From Fructilactobacillus hinvesii (GTDB lineage Bacteria > Bacillota > Bacilli > Lactobacillales > Lactobacillaceae), in NCBI RefSeq assembly GCF_024029435.1, contig NZ_CP097118.1:1054001-1118000 (forward strand): a stretch of 64,000 nt of DNA, given 5' to 3'. The notes below the pieces were generated by a model, which was not told where the DNA came from, ran no database searches, and was given only the letters and a program-made list of their open reading frames with translations. A program made the translations under genes and the position numbers. Positions 1-8,596 of the stretch are shown one piece after another. Every line of letters starts with the position of its first letter. Within the stretch, counting starts at the first letter, position 1.

Positions 1-1464
1 CTCATAAGTCATCATCACATTTCGCATTTCAACTGCATCTGACTCATCAATCAAAGGAACCACTACATAGGCCTGCTCACCATTATGTAAGTGCTTTTTC
101 ACAAAATTTAACATGGTTTGTTCTTGGCTACTTTTAATCCAAGTTGTTTTAATCGGTTTTCGGCCCCCTGGGAGTTCGTCAATTACAGAAACATCCATTT
201 CACCATATGCTGTAATTGAAAGGGTTCTAGGAATCGGGGTTGCCGTCATCGATAGTACATTTGTCGCCGGTCCCTTTTCGCGCATTTGCTTACGTTGATT
301 GACCCCAAAGCGATGCTGTTCATCAATCACCGCCAATCCCAAGTGGTGATAATGCACACTCGGTTGAAACAAAGCATGGGTTCCCACGATGAGGTCAATT
401 TGTCCTGCTTTAATCCGCGGTAGTAATTCACGGCGTGCCTTTGGGGGAGTAGCCCCAGTTAGAAGGGCAATGTTAACGTTAGTCCCGGCAAATAATTGGG
501 CCAATCCATTTGCATGCTGTTCTGACAAGATTTCAGTGGGAGCTAATAACACCGCTTGTTGTTGTGCCAATACGGTTGCCAGGATGGCCAGTGCTGCGAC
601 AATCGTTTTCCCGCTTCCTACATCTCCTTGGAGTAACCGGTTCATTGGAACTGGACGCTGCAAATCAGCCAGAATTTCATTTACAACGCGCTGCTGCGCA
701 TCAGTTAGCTGATACGGAAGTTGATCAATAAACGGCTGTAAAGTTAACTTATCGGTCTTAATTTGCGCCTGTGACCGAGGACGTTGCTCACGTTGTTTTA
801 ACGTCTGCAAACGCATTTGAAACAAAAAAAACTCATTAAATTTGGCCGTACGACGGGCCGCTTTCAACGCCTGGGGATGACTGGGAAAATGCATCTCCCT
901 GATCACAGTTTGCAAGGACTCCAACCGAAACTTAGTCCGAATCCATTGGGGAACGAAGTCTTCAATCACTGATTGATACTCTGTGTAGGCCTGCTTTATT
1001 AACGCTTGGATGGTTTTTTGAGTAATTTGGTTGTTAACAGAGTAAATCGAATTGAATGGCTGTTGCAGATCGTGAAGTAGTTTAATTCCCGTCAAGCTTT
1101 TTTTACTAGCATCAAATTTACCATGAACTAAAATGATTTGACCTGGTTCCACCTGCTTTTTTAGCCATGGTTGATTAAAAAAAGTGACTGGAACCACGTC
1201 ATGTCCCACCATTAACTGCAGGACCAACCGATTTTTACGCCGGCCAAAGTAATTAACCACGGGTTCGGCTGCAACGGTGCCTTTTAACGTTACCGGCTGC
1301 TGGTCCTTTAATTCTGCCAGTGATTGCGTGCGAAAATCTTCATAACGAAATGGGAAATAAGTCAACAGGTCAAACACGGTGTGAATATTCAAATCAGCTA
1401 AGGCTGTCTGCTTTTTAGGACCGACTCCTTTGAGCGTCCCCACTGGATCTAGAATACTCTTCAT
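1..1464 (-). CDS. recG: ATP-dependent DNA helicase RecG (3' end outside window)
   Basis: RecG unwinds branched DNA and reverses stalled replication forks. The ATG at 1464 opens an uninterrupted frame of 488 codons that runs off the left edge, so about 190 C-terminal residues of a usual protein of roughly 680 are missing. The N-terminus reads MKSILDPVGTLKGVGPKK, the typical RecG start with a helix-hairpin-helix-like GVGPKK, followed by the wedge (OB-fold) domain and then the helicase core; the visible end contains the DESDAVEMRN stretch. A ribosome site (AGGTGG) lies a few bases upstream. It follows fakA, the common order in Bacillota, and is separated from it by a likely terminator. Family assignment is firm. 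Confidence 0.93.
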   Translation of the reverse strand, partial: MKSILDPVGTLKGVGPKKQTALADLNIHTVFDLLTYFPFRYEDFRTQSLAELKDQQPVTLKGTVAAEPVVNYFGRRKNRLVLQLMVGHDVVPVTFFNQPWLKKQVEPGQIILVHGKFDASKKSLTGIKLLHDLQQPFNSIYSVNNQITQKTIQALIKQAYTEYQSVIEDFVPQWIRTKFRLESLQTVIREMHFPSHPQALKAARRTAKFNEFFLFQMRLQTLKQREQRPRSQAQIKTDKLTLQPFIDQLPYQLTDAQQRVVNEILADLQRPVPMNRLLQGDVGSGKTIVAALAILATVLAQQQAVLLAPTEILSEQHANGLAQLFAGTNVNIALLTGATPPKARRELLPRIKAGQIDLIVGTHALFQPSVHYHHLGLAVIDEQHRFGVNQRKQMREKGPATNVLSMTATPIPRTLSITAYGEMDVSVIDELPGGRKPIKTTWIKSSQEQTMLNFVKKHLHNGEQAYVVVPLIDESDAVEMRNVMMTYE

Positions 1465-1485
1465 AACCTTACACCACCTATCTGT

Positions 1486-1522
1486 CGGAAAAGGCCGCCA
1501 ATTCCAAATGAATTGACAGCCT
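1486..1522 (-). terminator. Probable intrinsic terminator after fakA
   Basis: On the minus strand AGGCTGTCAATTC and GAATTGGCGGCCT form a 13-bp stem (two G-U pairs) with a 5-nt loop, followed by only four T residues. It sits between fakA and recG and may be a weak or partial terminator. Confidence 0.6.
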
Positions 1523-1539
1523 CTTTCGTTGCTTTCGTT

Positions 1540-3249
1540 TTATTCGACCGAAATAATGAATGGATAAACCGGTTGATTACCGGCGTGAATTTCAATTTCT
1601 AACTCATCATCAACGGCAGCCGCCGAGTCTTCTACTTTTTGAGCGTCAGCTTGAGTAGCTCCTTCGCCGTAAATAATCGTAACGTTTTCACTATCAGCAT
1701 CAAGCATTTTTTTCGTCATTTGCACGGCAGCTTCATCGAGACTGGATGCGATAACCTGAATTTGGCCATCGATAATTCCCATGAAGTTTCCCTTTTTAAT
1801 CTCTAAATCATCAATTTTAGTATCCCGAATGGCGGTCGTTACTTGTCCACTTTTGACCGTATCCAAGGAATCATCCATGGCGGTTTGATTATCAGCTAAA
1901 CTAGCCTCGGGATTGTAAGAGAACATTGCCGTTAATCCTTGCGGGATGGTTTTGGTATGAACCACTTTCATAGGAACGTCCGTTAAATCTTCTGCTTGTT
2001 CGGCTGCTAAGAAAATATTTTTATTATTCGGTAAAACTAACACGTGCTTGGCATTGGTAGCATTCACGGCTTTCACGATGTCTTCCGTGCTAGGATTCAT
2101 CGTTTGTCCACCACTAATAATTTTTGTAACGCCGAGACTCTTGAAGAGTTTTTCTAATCCAGCCCCTGCAACAACTGCAATCACAGCCATTTCAACTGCT
2201 GGAGCAGCAGGTTCGCTAGCTGGCGCTTGGGGTTCGGAATCATCTGACTGTTCATCATTTTCCATGATGGACTCCTGTTGCTCCCGCATATTATCAATCT
2301 TAATGTTAATTAAATCGCCAAAGTTTTGTCCCCACGCTAGAACCTTGCCTGGTTGTTCCGTGTGAATATGAACCTTAGCAACTTCATCATCATTAATCAC
2401 TAACAACGAATCTCCTAATGGAGCTAAATAGTCATAGAAGTGATCATAATCAAAGGGATCTTTGTACTCTTTTCCCTTCCCAAAACGCACCGTCATCTGG
2501 GTACAATACCCATACACAATGTCATCTGGATTGAGTTGTCCCTGTGCACTGGCGTGGTCTGATTTTTTCACCATTTCATCCATTTTATTGGCTTCCACGT
2601 TAAACTTGGCGTGCACATCATCTGATGGTTCCCGATTATTTAAAATATCAGCAAAAGCTTCTAAAACAAAGGTTAATCCCTGTCCCCCAGAGTCAACCAC
2701 TCCGACTTGTTTTAAAACCGGTAGTAAATCAGGCGTTTGCTTCAAAGCCGTTTGGGCACCTTTTTTGATGGCATCACTAACCTTCCCCAAATCATCAGTT
2801 TGAGCAGCCTTTTTCCGGCCGGCGTTTGCGGCAAAACGAATCACCGTTAAAATGGTTCCTTCCGTGGGTTTCATCACAGAATTATAAGCAGTTTTTGCCC
2901 CAGCGGTAATGGCCGCGGTAAACTCAGTGGCATTTAAGTCAGCTTTCCCTTCAACGTTCTTGGCAAAGCCCCGAAAAATTTGGGATAAAATGACTCCCGA
3001 GTTACCACGAGCTCCCATTAGCAATCCCTTGGCTAAAGCAGCTGCTTTGGCTCCCACCGTTGGTTGGGATTCTTTCGCAACATACTTTGCCCCACTCGCA
3101 AACGAAAGGCTCATGTTCATCCCGGTATCTCCATCTGGAACCGGGAACACGTTTAAAGAATTAATAAATTCAGCGTTATTTTGGAGGACGACCGCTGCAG
3201 CTTGAACCATTTGGTCGAACTCTTTTGTAGTAATCTTCGTTACTGACAC
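1540..3249 (-). CDS. fakA: Fatty acid kinase catalytic subunit FakA (DAK2 domain, YloV)
   Basis: FakA phosphorylates fatty acids carried by FakB proteins so that exogenous fatty acids enter phospholipid synthesis through PlsX and PlsY. The 569-residue protein has an N-terminal DAK2 nucleotide-binding domain with the metal-binding PVPDGDTGMNM motif at residues 36-46, an Ala/Pro/Glu-rich linker near 340-365, and a C-terminal domain ending in HAGNQPVYPFIISVE, all typical of YloV. It starts with GTG at 3249, about 10 bases after GGGAG. It is cotranscribed with the upstream Gls24-family gene. No FakB gene is in the window, so the acyl carrier must be elsewhere. Confidence in the family is high. 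Confidence 0.93.
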   Translation of the reverse strand: MSVTKITTKEFDQMVQAAAVVLQNNAEFINSLNVFPVPDGDTGMNMSLSFASGAKYVAKESQPTVGAKAAALAKGLLMGARGNSGVILSQIFRGFAKNVEGKADLNATEFTAAITAGAKTAYNSVMKPTEGTILTVIRFAANAGRKKAAQTDDLGKVSDAIKKGAQTALKQTPDLLPVLKQVGVVDSGGQGLTFVLEAFADILNNREPSDDVHAKFNVEANKMDEMVKKSDHASAQGQLNPDDIVYGYCTQMTVRFGKGKEYKDPFDYDHFYDYLAPLGDSLLVINDDEVAKVHIHTEQPGKVLAWGQNFGDLINIKIDNMREQQESIMENDEQSDDSEPQAPASEPAAPAVEMAVIAVVAGAGLEKLFKSLGVTKIISGGQTMNPSTEDIVKAVNATNAKHVLVLPNNKNIFLAAEQAEDLTDVPMKVVHTKTIPQGLTAMFSYNPEASLADNQTAMDDSLDTVKSGQVTTAIRDTKIDDLEIKKGNFMGIIDGQIQVIASSLDEAAVQMTKKMLDADSENVTIIYGEGATQADAQKVEDSAAAVDDELEIEIHAGNQPVYPFIISVE

Positions 3250-3281
3250 TAGTATCCAATCTCCCTCTTAATTCAAACTTG

Positions 3282-3644
3282 CTAGTCGTTGATGACCTTA
3301 ACTCCCTGGACAAATACATTCACAGAGTCAGCGGTTACCCCTAACATTGTTTCTAAATTATATTTAACTTTGGCCTGAACCGTCCGAGAAACCTCGGAAA
3401 TTTTGGTTCCGTAGCTGACGATGATGTTAACATCAACCTGAATCTCATCGTCAACCTGGCGTACCACAATTCCACGTGAATAGGCATCCCGCCGTAAAAT
3501 TTCATTCATACCATCTTTAATTTGATTACGGCTAGCCATTCCGACTACCCCATAGTTATCGGTAGCCGCACCGCCGACTACCGTAGCAATTACATCGTTG
3601 TCAATGTCGATTGATCCATATTTAGTGTTCATTTTTACAGCCAT
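3282..3644 (-). CDS. Asp23/Gls24 family envelope protein (YloU)
   Basis: This is a small Asp23/Gls24 (DUF322) protein of 120 residues, linked in Bacillota to envelope homeostasis and to the neighbouring fakA gene. The Gls24 core shows in GSIDIDNDVIATVVGGAATDN, in the central DVNIIVSYGTKI stretch and in the C-terminal VNVFVQGV strand. Two ATGs are possible. The one at 3644 (MAVKMN) lies 10 bases after GGGAG, while the one at 3653 is almost on the ribosome site, so I chose 3644. It is the first gene of the gls24-fakA unit and is divergent from rpmB. A paralogue, YqhY, is at 19.6-20.05 kb. Confidence 0.9.
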   Translation of the reverse strand: MAVKMNTKYGSIDIDNDVIATVVGGAATDNYGVVGMASRNQIKDGMNEILRRDAYSRGIVVRQVDDEIQVDVNIIVSYGTKISEVSRTVQAKVKYNLETMLGVTADSVNVFVQGVKVIND

Positions 3645-3687
3645 CGGATGCATCTCCCTATTTTTAACGAATTTCTCACGATACCAT

Positions 3688-3715
3688 ATCTTACCATACT
3701 GGTTTTAAAAACCAA
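3688..3715 (-). promoter_or_regulatory. Possible promoter for gls24-fakA
   Basis: On the minus strand TTGGTT (3715-3710) and TAAGAT (3693-3688) are 16 bases apart, about 45 bases upstream of the Gls24 gene start. The match to a sigma-A promoter is moderate. Confidence 0.45.
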
Positions 3716-3759
3716 AACATTCATTTTTAACTGTCAAGTAAGATTACTTGAAAGAAAGA

Positions 3760-3788
3760 TTGCAATTAACCACTATTTGTGCTAGATT
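3760..3788 (+). promoter_or_regulatory. Possible promoter for rpmB
   Basis: TTGCAA (3760-3765) and TAGATT (3783-3788) are 17 bases apart and lie about 50 bases before the rpmB start. The -10 box is imperfect but the spacing and place fit. Confidence 0.45.
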
Positions 3789-3836
3789 AGTTATATAGCT
3801 AATTACGCTTTATTTTAGAACAAAGGAGGGATTTTC

Positions 3837-4022
3837 ATGGCTAAGGATGCTTTAACTGGAAAAAGAACCCACTTTGGTAACCGTCGTTCCCACGCTTTAA
3901 ACGCTTCGAGACGTAGTTGGAAGCCAAACTTGCAAAAAGTTCGGATTTTAGTTGATGGTAAACCAAAGAAAGTTTGGTTAAGTGCCAGAACTTTAAAATC
4001 AGGTAAATTTAAACGGGTTTAA
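3837..4022 (+). CDS. rpmB: Ribosomal protein bL28
   Basis: bL28 is a large-subunit ribosomal protein near the E site. The 61-residue basic protein has the usual length and pattern ([17 protein letters not shown], then [10 protein letters not shown] and the SARTLKSGK end). It has no CxxC pairs, so it is the zinc-independent form. The start is supported by a strong AAAGGAGGG ribosome site 7 bases upstream. It stands alone on the plus strand, divergent from gls24-fakA and convergent with thiN across a shared terminator, as in many lactobacilli. Confidence 0.97.
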   Translation: MAKDALTGKRTHFGNRRSHALNASRRSWKPNLQKVRILVDGKPKKVWLSARTLKSGKFKRV

Positions 4023-4047
4023 GCTTTATTCCACATTTTAATTAATT

Positions 4048-4090
4048 AAAACAAAAGAGCAACCGCAACTGCGGTTGCTCTTTTGTTTTA
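4048..4090. terminator. Bidirectional terminator between rpmB and thiN
   Basis: A near-perfect inverted repeat (AAAACAAAAGAGCAACCGCA and its complement around an ACT loop) has T-rich tracts on both sides, so it can end transcription of rpmB on the plus strand and thiN on the minus strand. Its left part overlaps the thiN stop region. Confidence 0.9.
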
Positions 4091-4732
4091 GTCATGACTT
4101 TGAATCACCATTAAAATGCCCCGGTCAAAGGTAAACGTACCCCGATCCTTTAAAAACTCATTACTAGAAAATGAAGTGGGTCGTTGCACCGCAAACCGAT
4201 CTAATTGATACTTTTCATCTGGCAGGGTCAATTTAGTTGGTTCCAGTGCAACAAAATCCAAGTATTTCATTCCCGGTTGTTTTTCGACCACATTCGTTCC
4301 TGGTTGATAAAACTGAATCCAATTATGAGCATCTTGCAGCGTTAATCGGGTAATCACGTCCTGTAAAAACGGTCGATACACCATGAGCAAGTTCGTCAAT
4401 AATTGATCTAACCGTCCTCCAGAAAAACCATACAAAACTAACTGGGCGGTAGGATAGTGCTGTCCTGCAAATTGAAGGGCTAATTCCGTATCAGTTTCGT
4501 CCTTAATGGGACTAGACTGATGCACAATGGAAACGTTGTCCTTAATCAGTGCAAGCTCATCCGCGGAAACAGAATCAAAATCACCAATTGCAGCTACCGG
4601 CGTGATTCCCATTGCTAATAAATGGAGATTCCCGCGATCAATCCCAATGCAAGGATTTCGGTGTAACCGTTGTTGGAGGTCAGCGGGCCACTCTGATTGG
4701 GGACCTCCGGCGAGCAAATTAATTGTTTTCAT
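4088..4732 (-). CDS. thiN: Thiamine diphosphokinase
   Basis: This enzyme transfers a diphosphate from ATP to thiamine to make thiamine diphosphate, the cofactor of transketolase and phosphoketolase. The 214-residue protein matches the family length. The N-terminal catalytic domain carries IGIDRGNLHLLAMGI (near residue 30) and the metal-binding GDFDSV (near residue 51), then DETDTELAL (near residue 79) and GFSGGRLDQLL (near residue 104). The C-terminal beta domain binds thiamine. It is the last gene of the fmt-rsmB-rsgA-rpe-thiN cluster, 17 bases after rpe. No thiamine synthesis genes are in the window, which fits salvage. Confidence 0.92.
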   Translation of the reverse strand: MKTINLLAGGPQSEWPADLQQRLHRNPCIGIDRGNLHLLAMGITPVAAIGDFDSVSADELALIKDNVSIVHQSSPIKDETDTELALQFAGQHYPTAQLVLYGFSGGRLDQLLTNLLMVYRPFLQDVITRLTLQDAHNWIQFYQPGTNVVEKQPGMKYLDFVALEPTKLTLPDEKYQLDRFAVQRPTSFSSNEFLKDRGTFTFDRGILMVIQSHD

Positions 4733-4749
4733 TGGTCTATTCCTTAACC

Positions 4750-5409
4750 TTAAAAATCAGTGGCTTTTTTAATTGCTTCCACCCGTTCTGCTGGATTAGG
4801 AGCACCAAAAACGTATGAACCAGCAACAGCAACATCTGCTCCTGCCTCGTATGGTTTAACAACCGTTTGATCATTAACTCCACCATCAATTTCAATTGTG
4901 AAGTTGTAATCAGCGTTTTCGTTACGCAATTGATTAAGTTCTTTAATCTTACTAATCGTTTCTGGAATGAATTTCTGCCCACCAAAGCCAGGGTTAACCG
5001 TCATTACTAAGACTTGATCTACCAAATACAACACGGGTTTGATGGCGCTAACTGGGGTTCCGGGATTAATTACCACTTCGGCCTTTACTCCCTTATTTTT
5101 AATCATTTGTAAAGCTCGATGAATGTGGGGAGTGGCTTCAACATGCACCCCGATTAAGTCTGCTCCGTTGTCAGCAAATTGATCAACGTAACGTTCTGGA
5201 TTTTCCACCATTAAATGGCAATCTAGTTCCATTTTAGTGATGGGGCGAATTGCTTTTACCCAACCGGGTCCATACGAAATGGCTGGAACAAACAAGCCAT
5301 CCATTACGTCAATATGCAGAACTTCTGCTCCCGCTTGATCAACCTTTTCAATGCTACTTTGGAGGTTTACGTAATCTGCACTTAAAATTGATGGTGCCAC
5401 TTTAATCAT
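4750..5409 (-). CDS. rpe: Ribulose-phosphate 3-epimerase
   Basis: Rpe interconverts ribulose 5-phosphate and xylulose 5-phosphate in the pentose phosphate or phosphoketolase route. The 219-residue TIM barrel begins with APSILSAD and shows the metal-binding HIDVMDG (near residue 33), LDCHLMVENPE (near 62-72), VMTVNPGFGGQ (near 135-145) and IEIDGGV (near 172), all canonical. It starts at 5409, one base after the rsgA stop. Its place behind rsgA is conserved in Bacillota. Confidence 0.96.
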   Translation of the reverse strand: MIKVAPSILSADYVNLQSSIEKVDQAGAEVLHIDVMDGLFVPAISYGPGWVKAIRPITKMELDCHLMVENPERYVDQFADNGADLIGVHVEATPHIHRALQMIKNKGVKAEVVINPGTPVSAIKPVLYLVDQVLVMTVNPGFGGQKFIPETISKIKELNQLRNENADYNFTIEIDGGVNDQTVVKPYEAGADVAVAGSYVFGAPNPAERVEAIKKATDF

Positions 5410-5410
5410 G

Positions 5411-6316
5411 TTAATTTCCTCTTTTCCGTCGGTAGACCGGTTTTTGAGCCTTGATGGATTGATACTGGTCTACGTAGTCTTCATATCGGCTCGTTAAAAT
5501 TGTACCATTTTTTACCCCCTGCTTCACAGCACAGTTGGGTTCGTTAATGTGCAGGCATTCGCGAAATTTACATTCGGGTGCTACCCGTACAAAGTCAGGA
5601 TAGTAATTTTTGAGCTCGGTCGCTTGAATGTCCAACGTTTCAAAAGATGAAAAACCAGGAGTATCAGCAACCAGCCCATCGTTAATGGTGACTAACGAAA
5701 CTTTTCTCGTGGTATGTTTTCCCCGACTGAGGGCCTGAGAGATTTCTCCCGTTTCTAACTCTAAACTTGGATCCAAGTGATTCAACAGAGTTGATTTCCC
5801 CGCTCCCGTTTGCCCCATGACTACGGTCTGCTTGTGCGGTAATAATGCCTTTAGTTTCTCATCGGCATCTGAATCTGTGGTTACAACAACCGGATAACCA
5901 ACCTGATCCCGATATTTTTGCACTTCTACTAGAAAAGCTGAACGAGCCTGATCATTTAAAAGATCTACCTTAGTAAACACTAAAACGGGTTGAATGTGTT
6001 CACGTTCCAAGGCTACCAATTCCTTATCCAGTAAACTCGCGGAGAAATCTGGTTCAATCGCGGAAGTTACAACTAAAGCTTGGTCCGTATTGGCAATCGG
6101 AGGCCGTACCAATTCATTAAACCGGGGAAGCACCTTTAAAACATAGCCCTCCCGTTGGTTAGGGGCATCAAACTCAACCCAATCACCTACCAGCGGCTTA
6201 ATTTGGTGCTTGCGAAAGTTCCCCCGGGCTCTCGTCCGATAAGTCTTACCATTTACCACAATGTCATAAAAACCACTCAAAGATTGATAAATTTTTCCCT
6301 TTTGCACGTTTGTCAT
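5411..6316 (-). CDS. rsgA: Ribosome small-subunit-dependent GTPase RsgA
   Basis: RsgA is a circularly permuted GTPase that checks late maturation of the 30S subunit. The 301-residue protein has an N-terminal OB fold (residues 1-70), then G4 TKVDLL (115-120) before G1 GQTGAGKST (168-176) and G3 DTPGF, and a C-terminal zinc site of the CX5CXHX5C type (CKFRECLHINEPNC). The start overlaps the rsmB stop as ATGA. In most relatives the protein phosphatase gene stp and the kinase gene pknB/prkC lie between rsmB and rsgA; here they are absent, which is unusual. Confidence 0.95.
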   Translation of the reverse strand: MTNVQKGKIYQSLSGFYDIVVNGKTYRTRARGNFRKHQIKPLVGDWVEFDAPNQREGYVLKVLPRFNELVRPPIANTDQALVVTSAIEPDFSASLLDKELVALEREHIQPVLVFTKVDLLNDQARSAFLVEVQKYRDQVGYPVVVTTDSDADEKLKALLPHKQTVVMGQTGAGKSTLLNHLDPSLELETGEISQALSRGKHTTRKVSLVTINDGLVADTPGFSSFETLDIQATELKNYYPDFVRVAPECKFRECLHINEPNCAVKQGVKNGTILTSRYEDYVDQYQSIKAQKPVYRRKRGN

Positions 6317-7653
6317 TCTGCTACCTTTCTTAATGCGGCCACAAAGAACCCATCTGAACCATAATCGTCTGGATAAATTTTTAACTCTGGTACTTGACGT
6401 TGGGATTTTAACTCCAACTTGGTCGAAACCCGTACTGATTCAAAGTTGGGATGGGAAGCTAAAAACTGCTGCACGTTTGCTTGATTTTCTTGCTCTAAAA
6501 TCGTACAAGTACTATAAATCAAGGTCCCACCCACCTTTAACTTGGGCGCCACCGCCCGTAGAATGGCTTGCTGAATCGTGGCTAATTTGGCCACGTCTGT
6601 GGGGGTTTTTTCATACCGAATCTCTGGCTTGCGTCGAATTAGACCAATTCCAGAGCACGGCGCGTCAACCAAAATTTGATCAAAGGTTTGGTCAGCAAAC
6701 TCCGTTCCAACTTTTCGAGCATCCAACGCTTGAGTAATAATCCGATCACTAACGCCCAGCCGTTGCGCATTAGTTTGAATCTGGCGCAATTTTTTATCGT
6801 GTAAGTCTAATGCCCGAACCGATCCAGTGGTTAACTGTTCTGCAATTTGGGTGGTCTTGCCTCCAGGAGCAGCACATGCATCAAGAACCTGATTATCAGA
6901 TTGAAGGTGCATCGCTTGCACCGGCAGCATCGCACTTTCATCTTGAATCGTGTATAACCCCGATTGAAACAGTTTTGAATGAGCTGCTACTCCATGATTA
7001 AGAACCAAGGCATCAGCCGCAACCTTACTAGGACGGACCGTAAACCCTTCTGCTTCTAGTTGTGCTTGTAGCTCACCCGGGGTTGTCTTCGTTTGGTTCA
7101 CTCGAATCGACTGGTTAGCTGGCTGATTAATCGTTGCCAGTAACCGTTCCGTTTTTTCCTGACCAAGTTCGTCAAGTAACGTTTGCACGAGCCACACGGG
7201 CACGCTTCTGGTAATTGACAATCGTTCTAGCGGATCCTTAATTTCAGAAAGTGCTGGCAAACCGTGCCGGGCAATGGTATGCAACACCCCCGTGACTAAG
7301 CGTCGAATCCCATCATGCCCGCGTTGCTTCGCAATTTTAATCGACTCATCAAAAATTGCCCGATTCGGCACCTTATCTAAGTACTCCATTTGATAAATAG
7401 CACTATCAAGGAGCTCAATGACCCACGGTTGTAGTTTGTTAGCATGATTAACCAATTGTTCAACGTAGTAATTTAACGTTAATCGGTGCTGGATGACGCC
7501 ATACACAATGTTAGTAAACAAGCGAATGTCCTGCTTTGACATGGTAGAATTATCAATCACGTTGTTAATCTGCAGATTGGAGTAGGCCCCATTATGCACC
7601 CGTTCTAAGGTTTCAACCGCTAGTGCTCGTGGATTACTCTTGTTTGTACTCAT
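6313..7653 (-). CDS. rsmB: 16S rRNA m5C967 methyltransferase RsmB
   Basis: RsmB (Sun/RsmB family) methylates C967 of 16S rRNA with S-adenosylmethionine. The 446-residue protein has an N-terminal NusB-like RNA-binding domain (about residues 5-135) and a Rossmann catalytic domain with DACAAPGGKTTQIAE (near residue 260), the motif IV cysteine in VDAPCSGIG and the nucleophile cysteine in YSTCTI. I chose ATG 7653; a TTG one codon upstream is equally well spaced from GGAG. It overlaps the end of fmt by 20 bases and the start of rsgA by 4, so it is tightly coupled to both. Confidence 0.94.
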   Translation of the reverse strand: MSTNKSNPRALAVETLERVHNGAYSNLQINNVIDNSTMSKQDIRLFTNIVYGVIQHRLTLNYYVEQLVNHANKLQPWVIELLDSAIYQMEYLDKVPNRAIFDESIKIAKQRGHDGIRRLVTGVLHTIARHGLPALSEIKDPLERLSITRSVPVWLVQTLLDELGQEKTERLLATINQPANQSIRVNQTKTTPGELQAQLEAEGFTVRPSKVAADALVLNHGVAAHSKLFQSGLYTIQDESAMLPVQAMHLQSDNQVLDACAAPGGKTTQIAEQLTTGSVRALDLHDKKLRQIQTNAQRLGVSDRIITQALDARKVGTEFADQTFDQILVDAPCSGIGLIRRKPEIRYEKTPTDVAKLATIQQAILRAVAPKLKVGGTLIYSTCTILEQENQANVQQFLASHPNFESVRVSTKLELKSQRQVPELKIYPDDYGSDGFFVAALRKVAE

Positions 7654-8587
7654 CAATAAATTGGTCTCCTGTTTGTAGTTGTTGATTCCCGTTTAAAAAG
7701 GCTTGAATCTCTGTTTTGGGTTTGCCTGCTGGTTGTAATTGATTAACCTGTAAAACCGTGTGGTCCCCAGCAGCAAGAAGTAAGGTCTGCTTTGTCCGTT
7801 CAACCACTCGTCCCGGAGCAAACTCGGTCGTTTGTTCGACTGGTTGAACATCCCAGAATTTATAACGTTGCCCCTGAACCAAAGCATAAGCCCCTGGATC
7901 TGGACGTAATGCCCGGACTTTACAATCTAAAGCTCGGGCTGTTTTCGTAAAATCTAACTGCTCTTCTCCCCGTTTAATCGTTGGGGAGAAAACAACTTCG
8001 GCTTCATTCTGTTTTTGGGGGGTAATTTCATGCTTAGTCAACTTGGGCAACGTCTCTAATAACAAATCGCGTCCTACTAGGCTCAGCTTTTGAAACATTG
8101 ATGCCGTATCATCATGGTCAGTAATTGGAACGCTGGCCTGGGCTAAAATATCACCAGCATCCATTTCCTTCACCATGTACATAATTGTAATTCCGGTCGT
8201 TTGATCCCCATTCATGATTGCATACTGGACGGGTGCTCCCCCCCGATACTTGGGTAGTAAAGAGCCATGCACATTTACCGCTGCAATTTGGGCGGCATTT
8301 AATAACTTGGTGGGCAAAAACTGGCCGTAAGCAGCCGTCACAATAAAATCTGGTTTGAGGTCAATTACTTGCTGTAACTCGGGACTGCCACTAAGTTTTT
8401 CTGGTTGTAACACTGGCAATCCTAATTCTTCAGCCGTTTGTTTTACAGGAGACGCCGTAAGTCGATGCTTGCGACCAACCGGACGATCTGGTTGGGTAAC
8501 GACGCCAACAACTTGGTAGTGTTCGTTTAGGGCCTGTAAAATTGGAACGCTGAATTGGGGTGTTCCCATGAAAATAACTGTTTGCAT
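7634..8587 (-). CDS. fmt: Methionyl-tRNA formyltransferase
   Basis: Fmt formylates initiator Met-tRNA with 10-formyltetrahydrofolate. The 317-residue protein has the usual length. The catalytic domain starts with IFMGTPQFSVPIL and carries the active-site NVHGSLLPKYRGGAP stretch (near residues 106-120), the essential Asn and His of the family, followed by GITIM. The C-terminal OB-like tRNA-binding domain begins near residue 205. It lies 9 bases after priA and overlaps rsmB. A peptide deformylase gene, a frequent neighbour, is not present at this locus. Confidence 0.96.
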   Translation of the reverse strand: MQTVIFMGTPQFSVPILQALNEHYQVVGVVTQPDRPVGRKHRLTASPVKQTAEELGLPVLQPEKLSGSPELQQVIDLKPDFIVTAAYGQFLPTKLLNAAQIAAVNVHGSLLPKYRGGAPVQYAIMNGDQTTGITIMYMVKEMDAGDILAQASVPITDHDDTASMFQKLSLVGRDLLLETLPKLTKHEITPQKQNEAEVVFSPTIKRGEEQLDFTKTARALDCKVRALRPDPGAYALVQGQRYKFWDVQPVEQTTEFAPGRVVERTKQTLLLAAGDHTVLQVNQLQPAGKPKTEIQAFLNGNQQLQTGDQFIDEYKQE

Positions 8588-8596
8588 TTCTTCCTC

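Noticed and set aside
2048..3205. Plus-strand frames opposite fakA
   Set aside because: They lie antisense to a strongly conserved gene, lack ribosome sites and show no family pattern, so they are reading-frame shadows.
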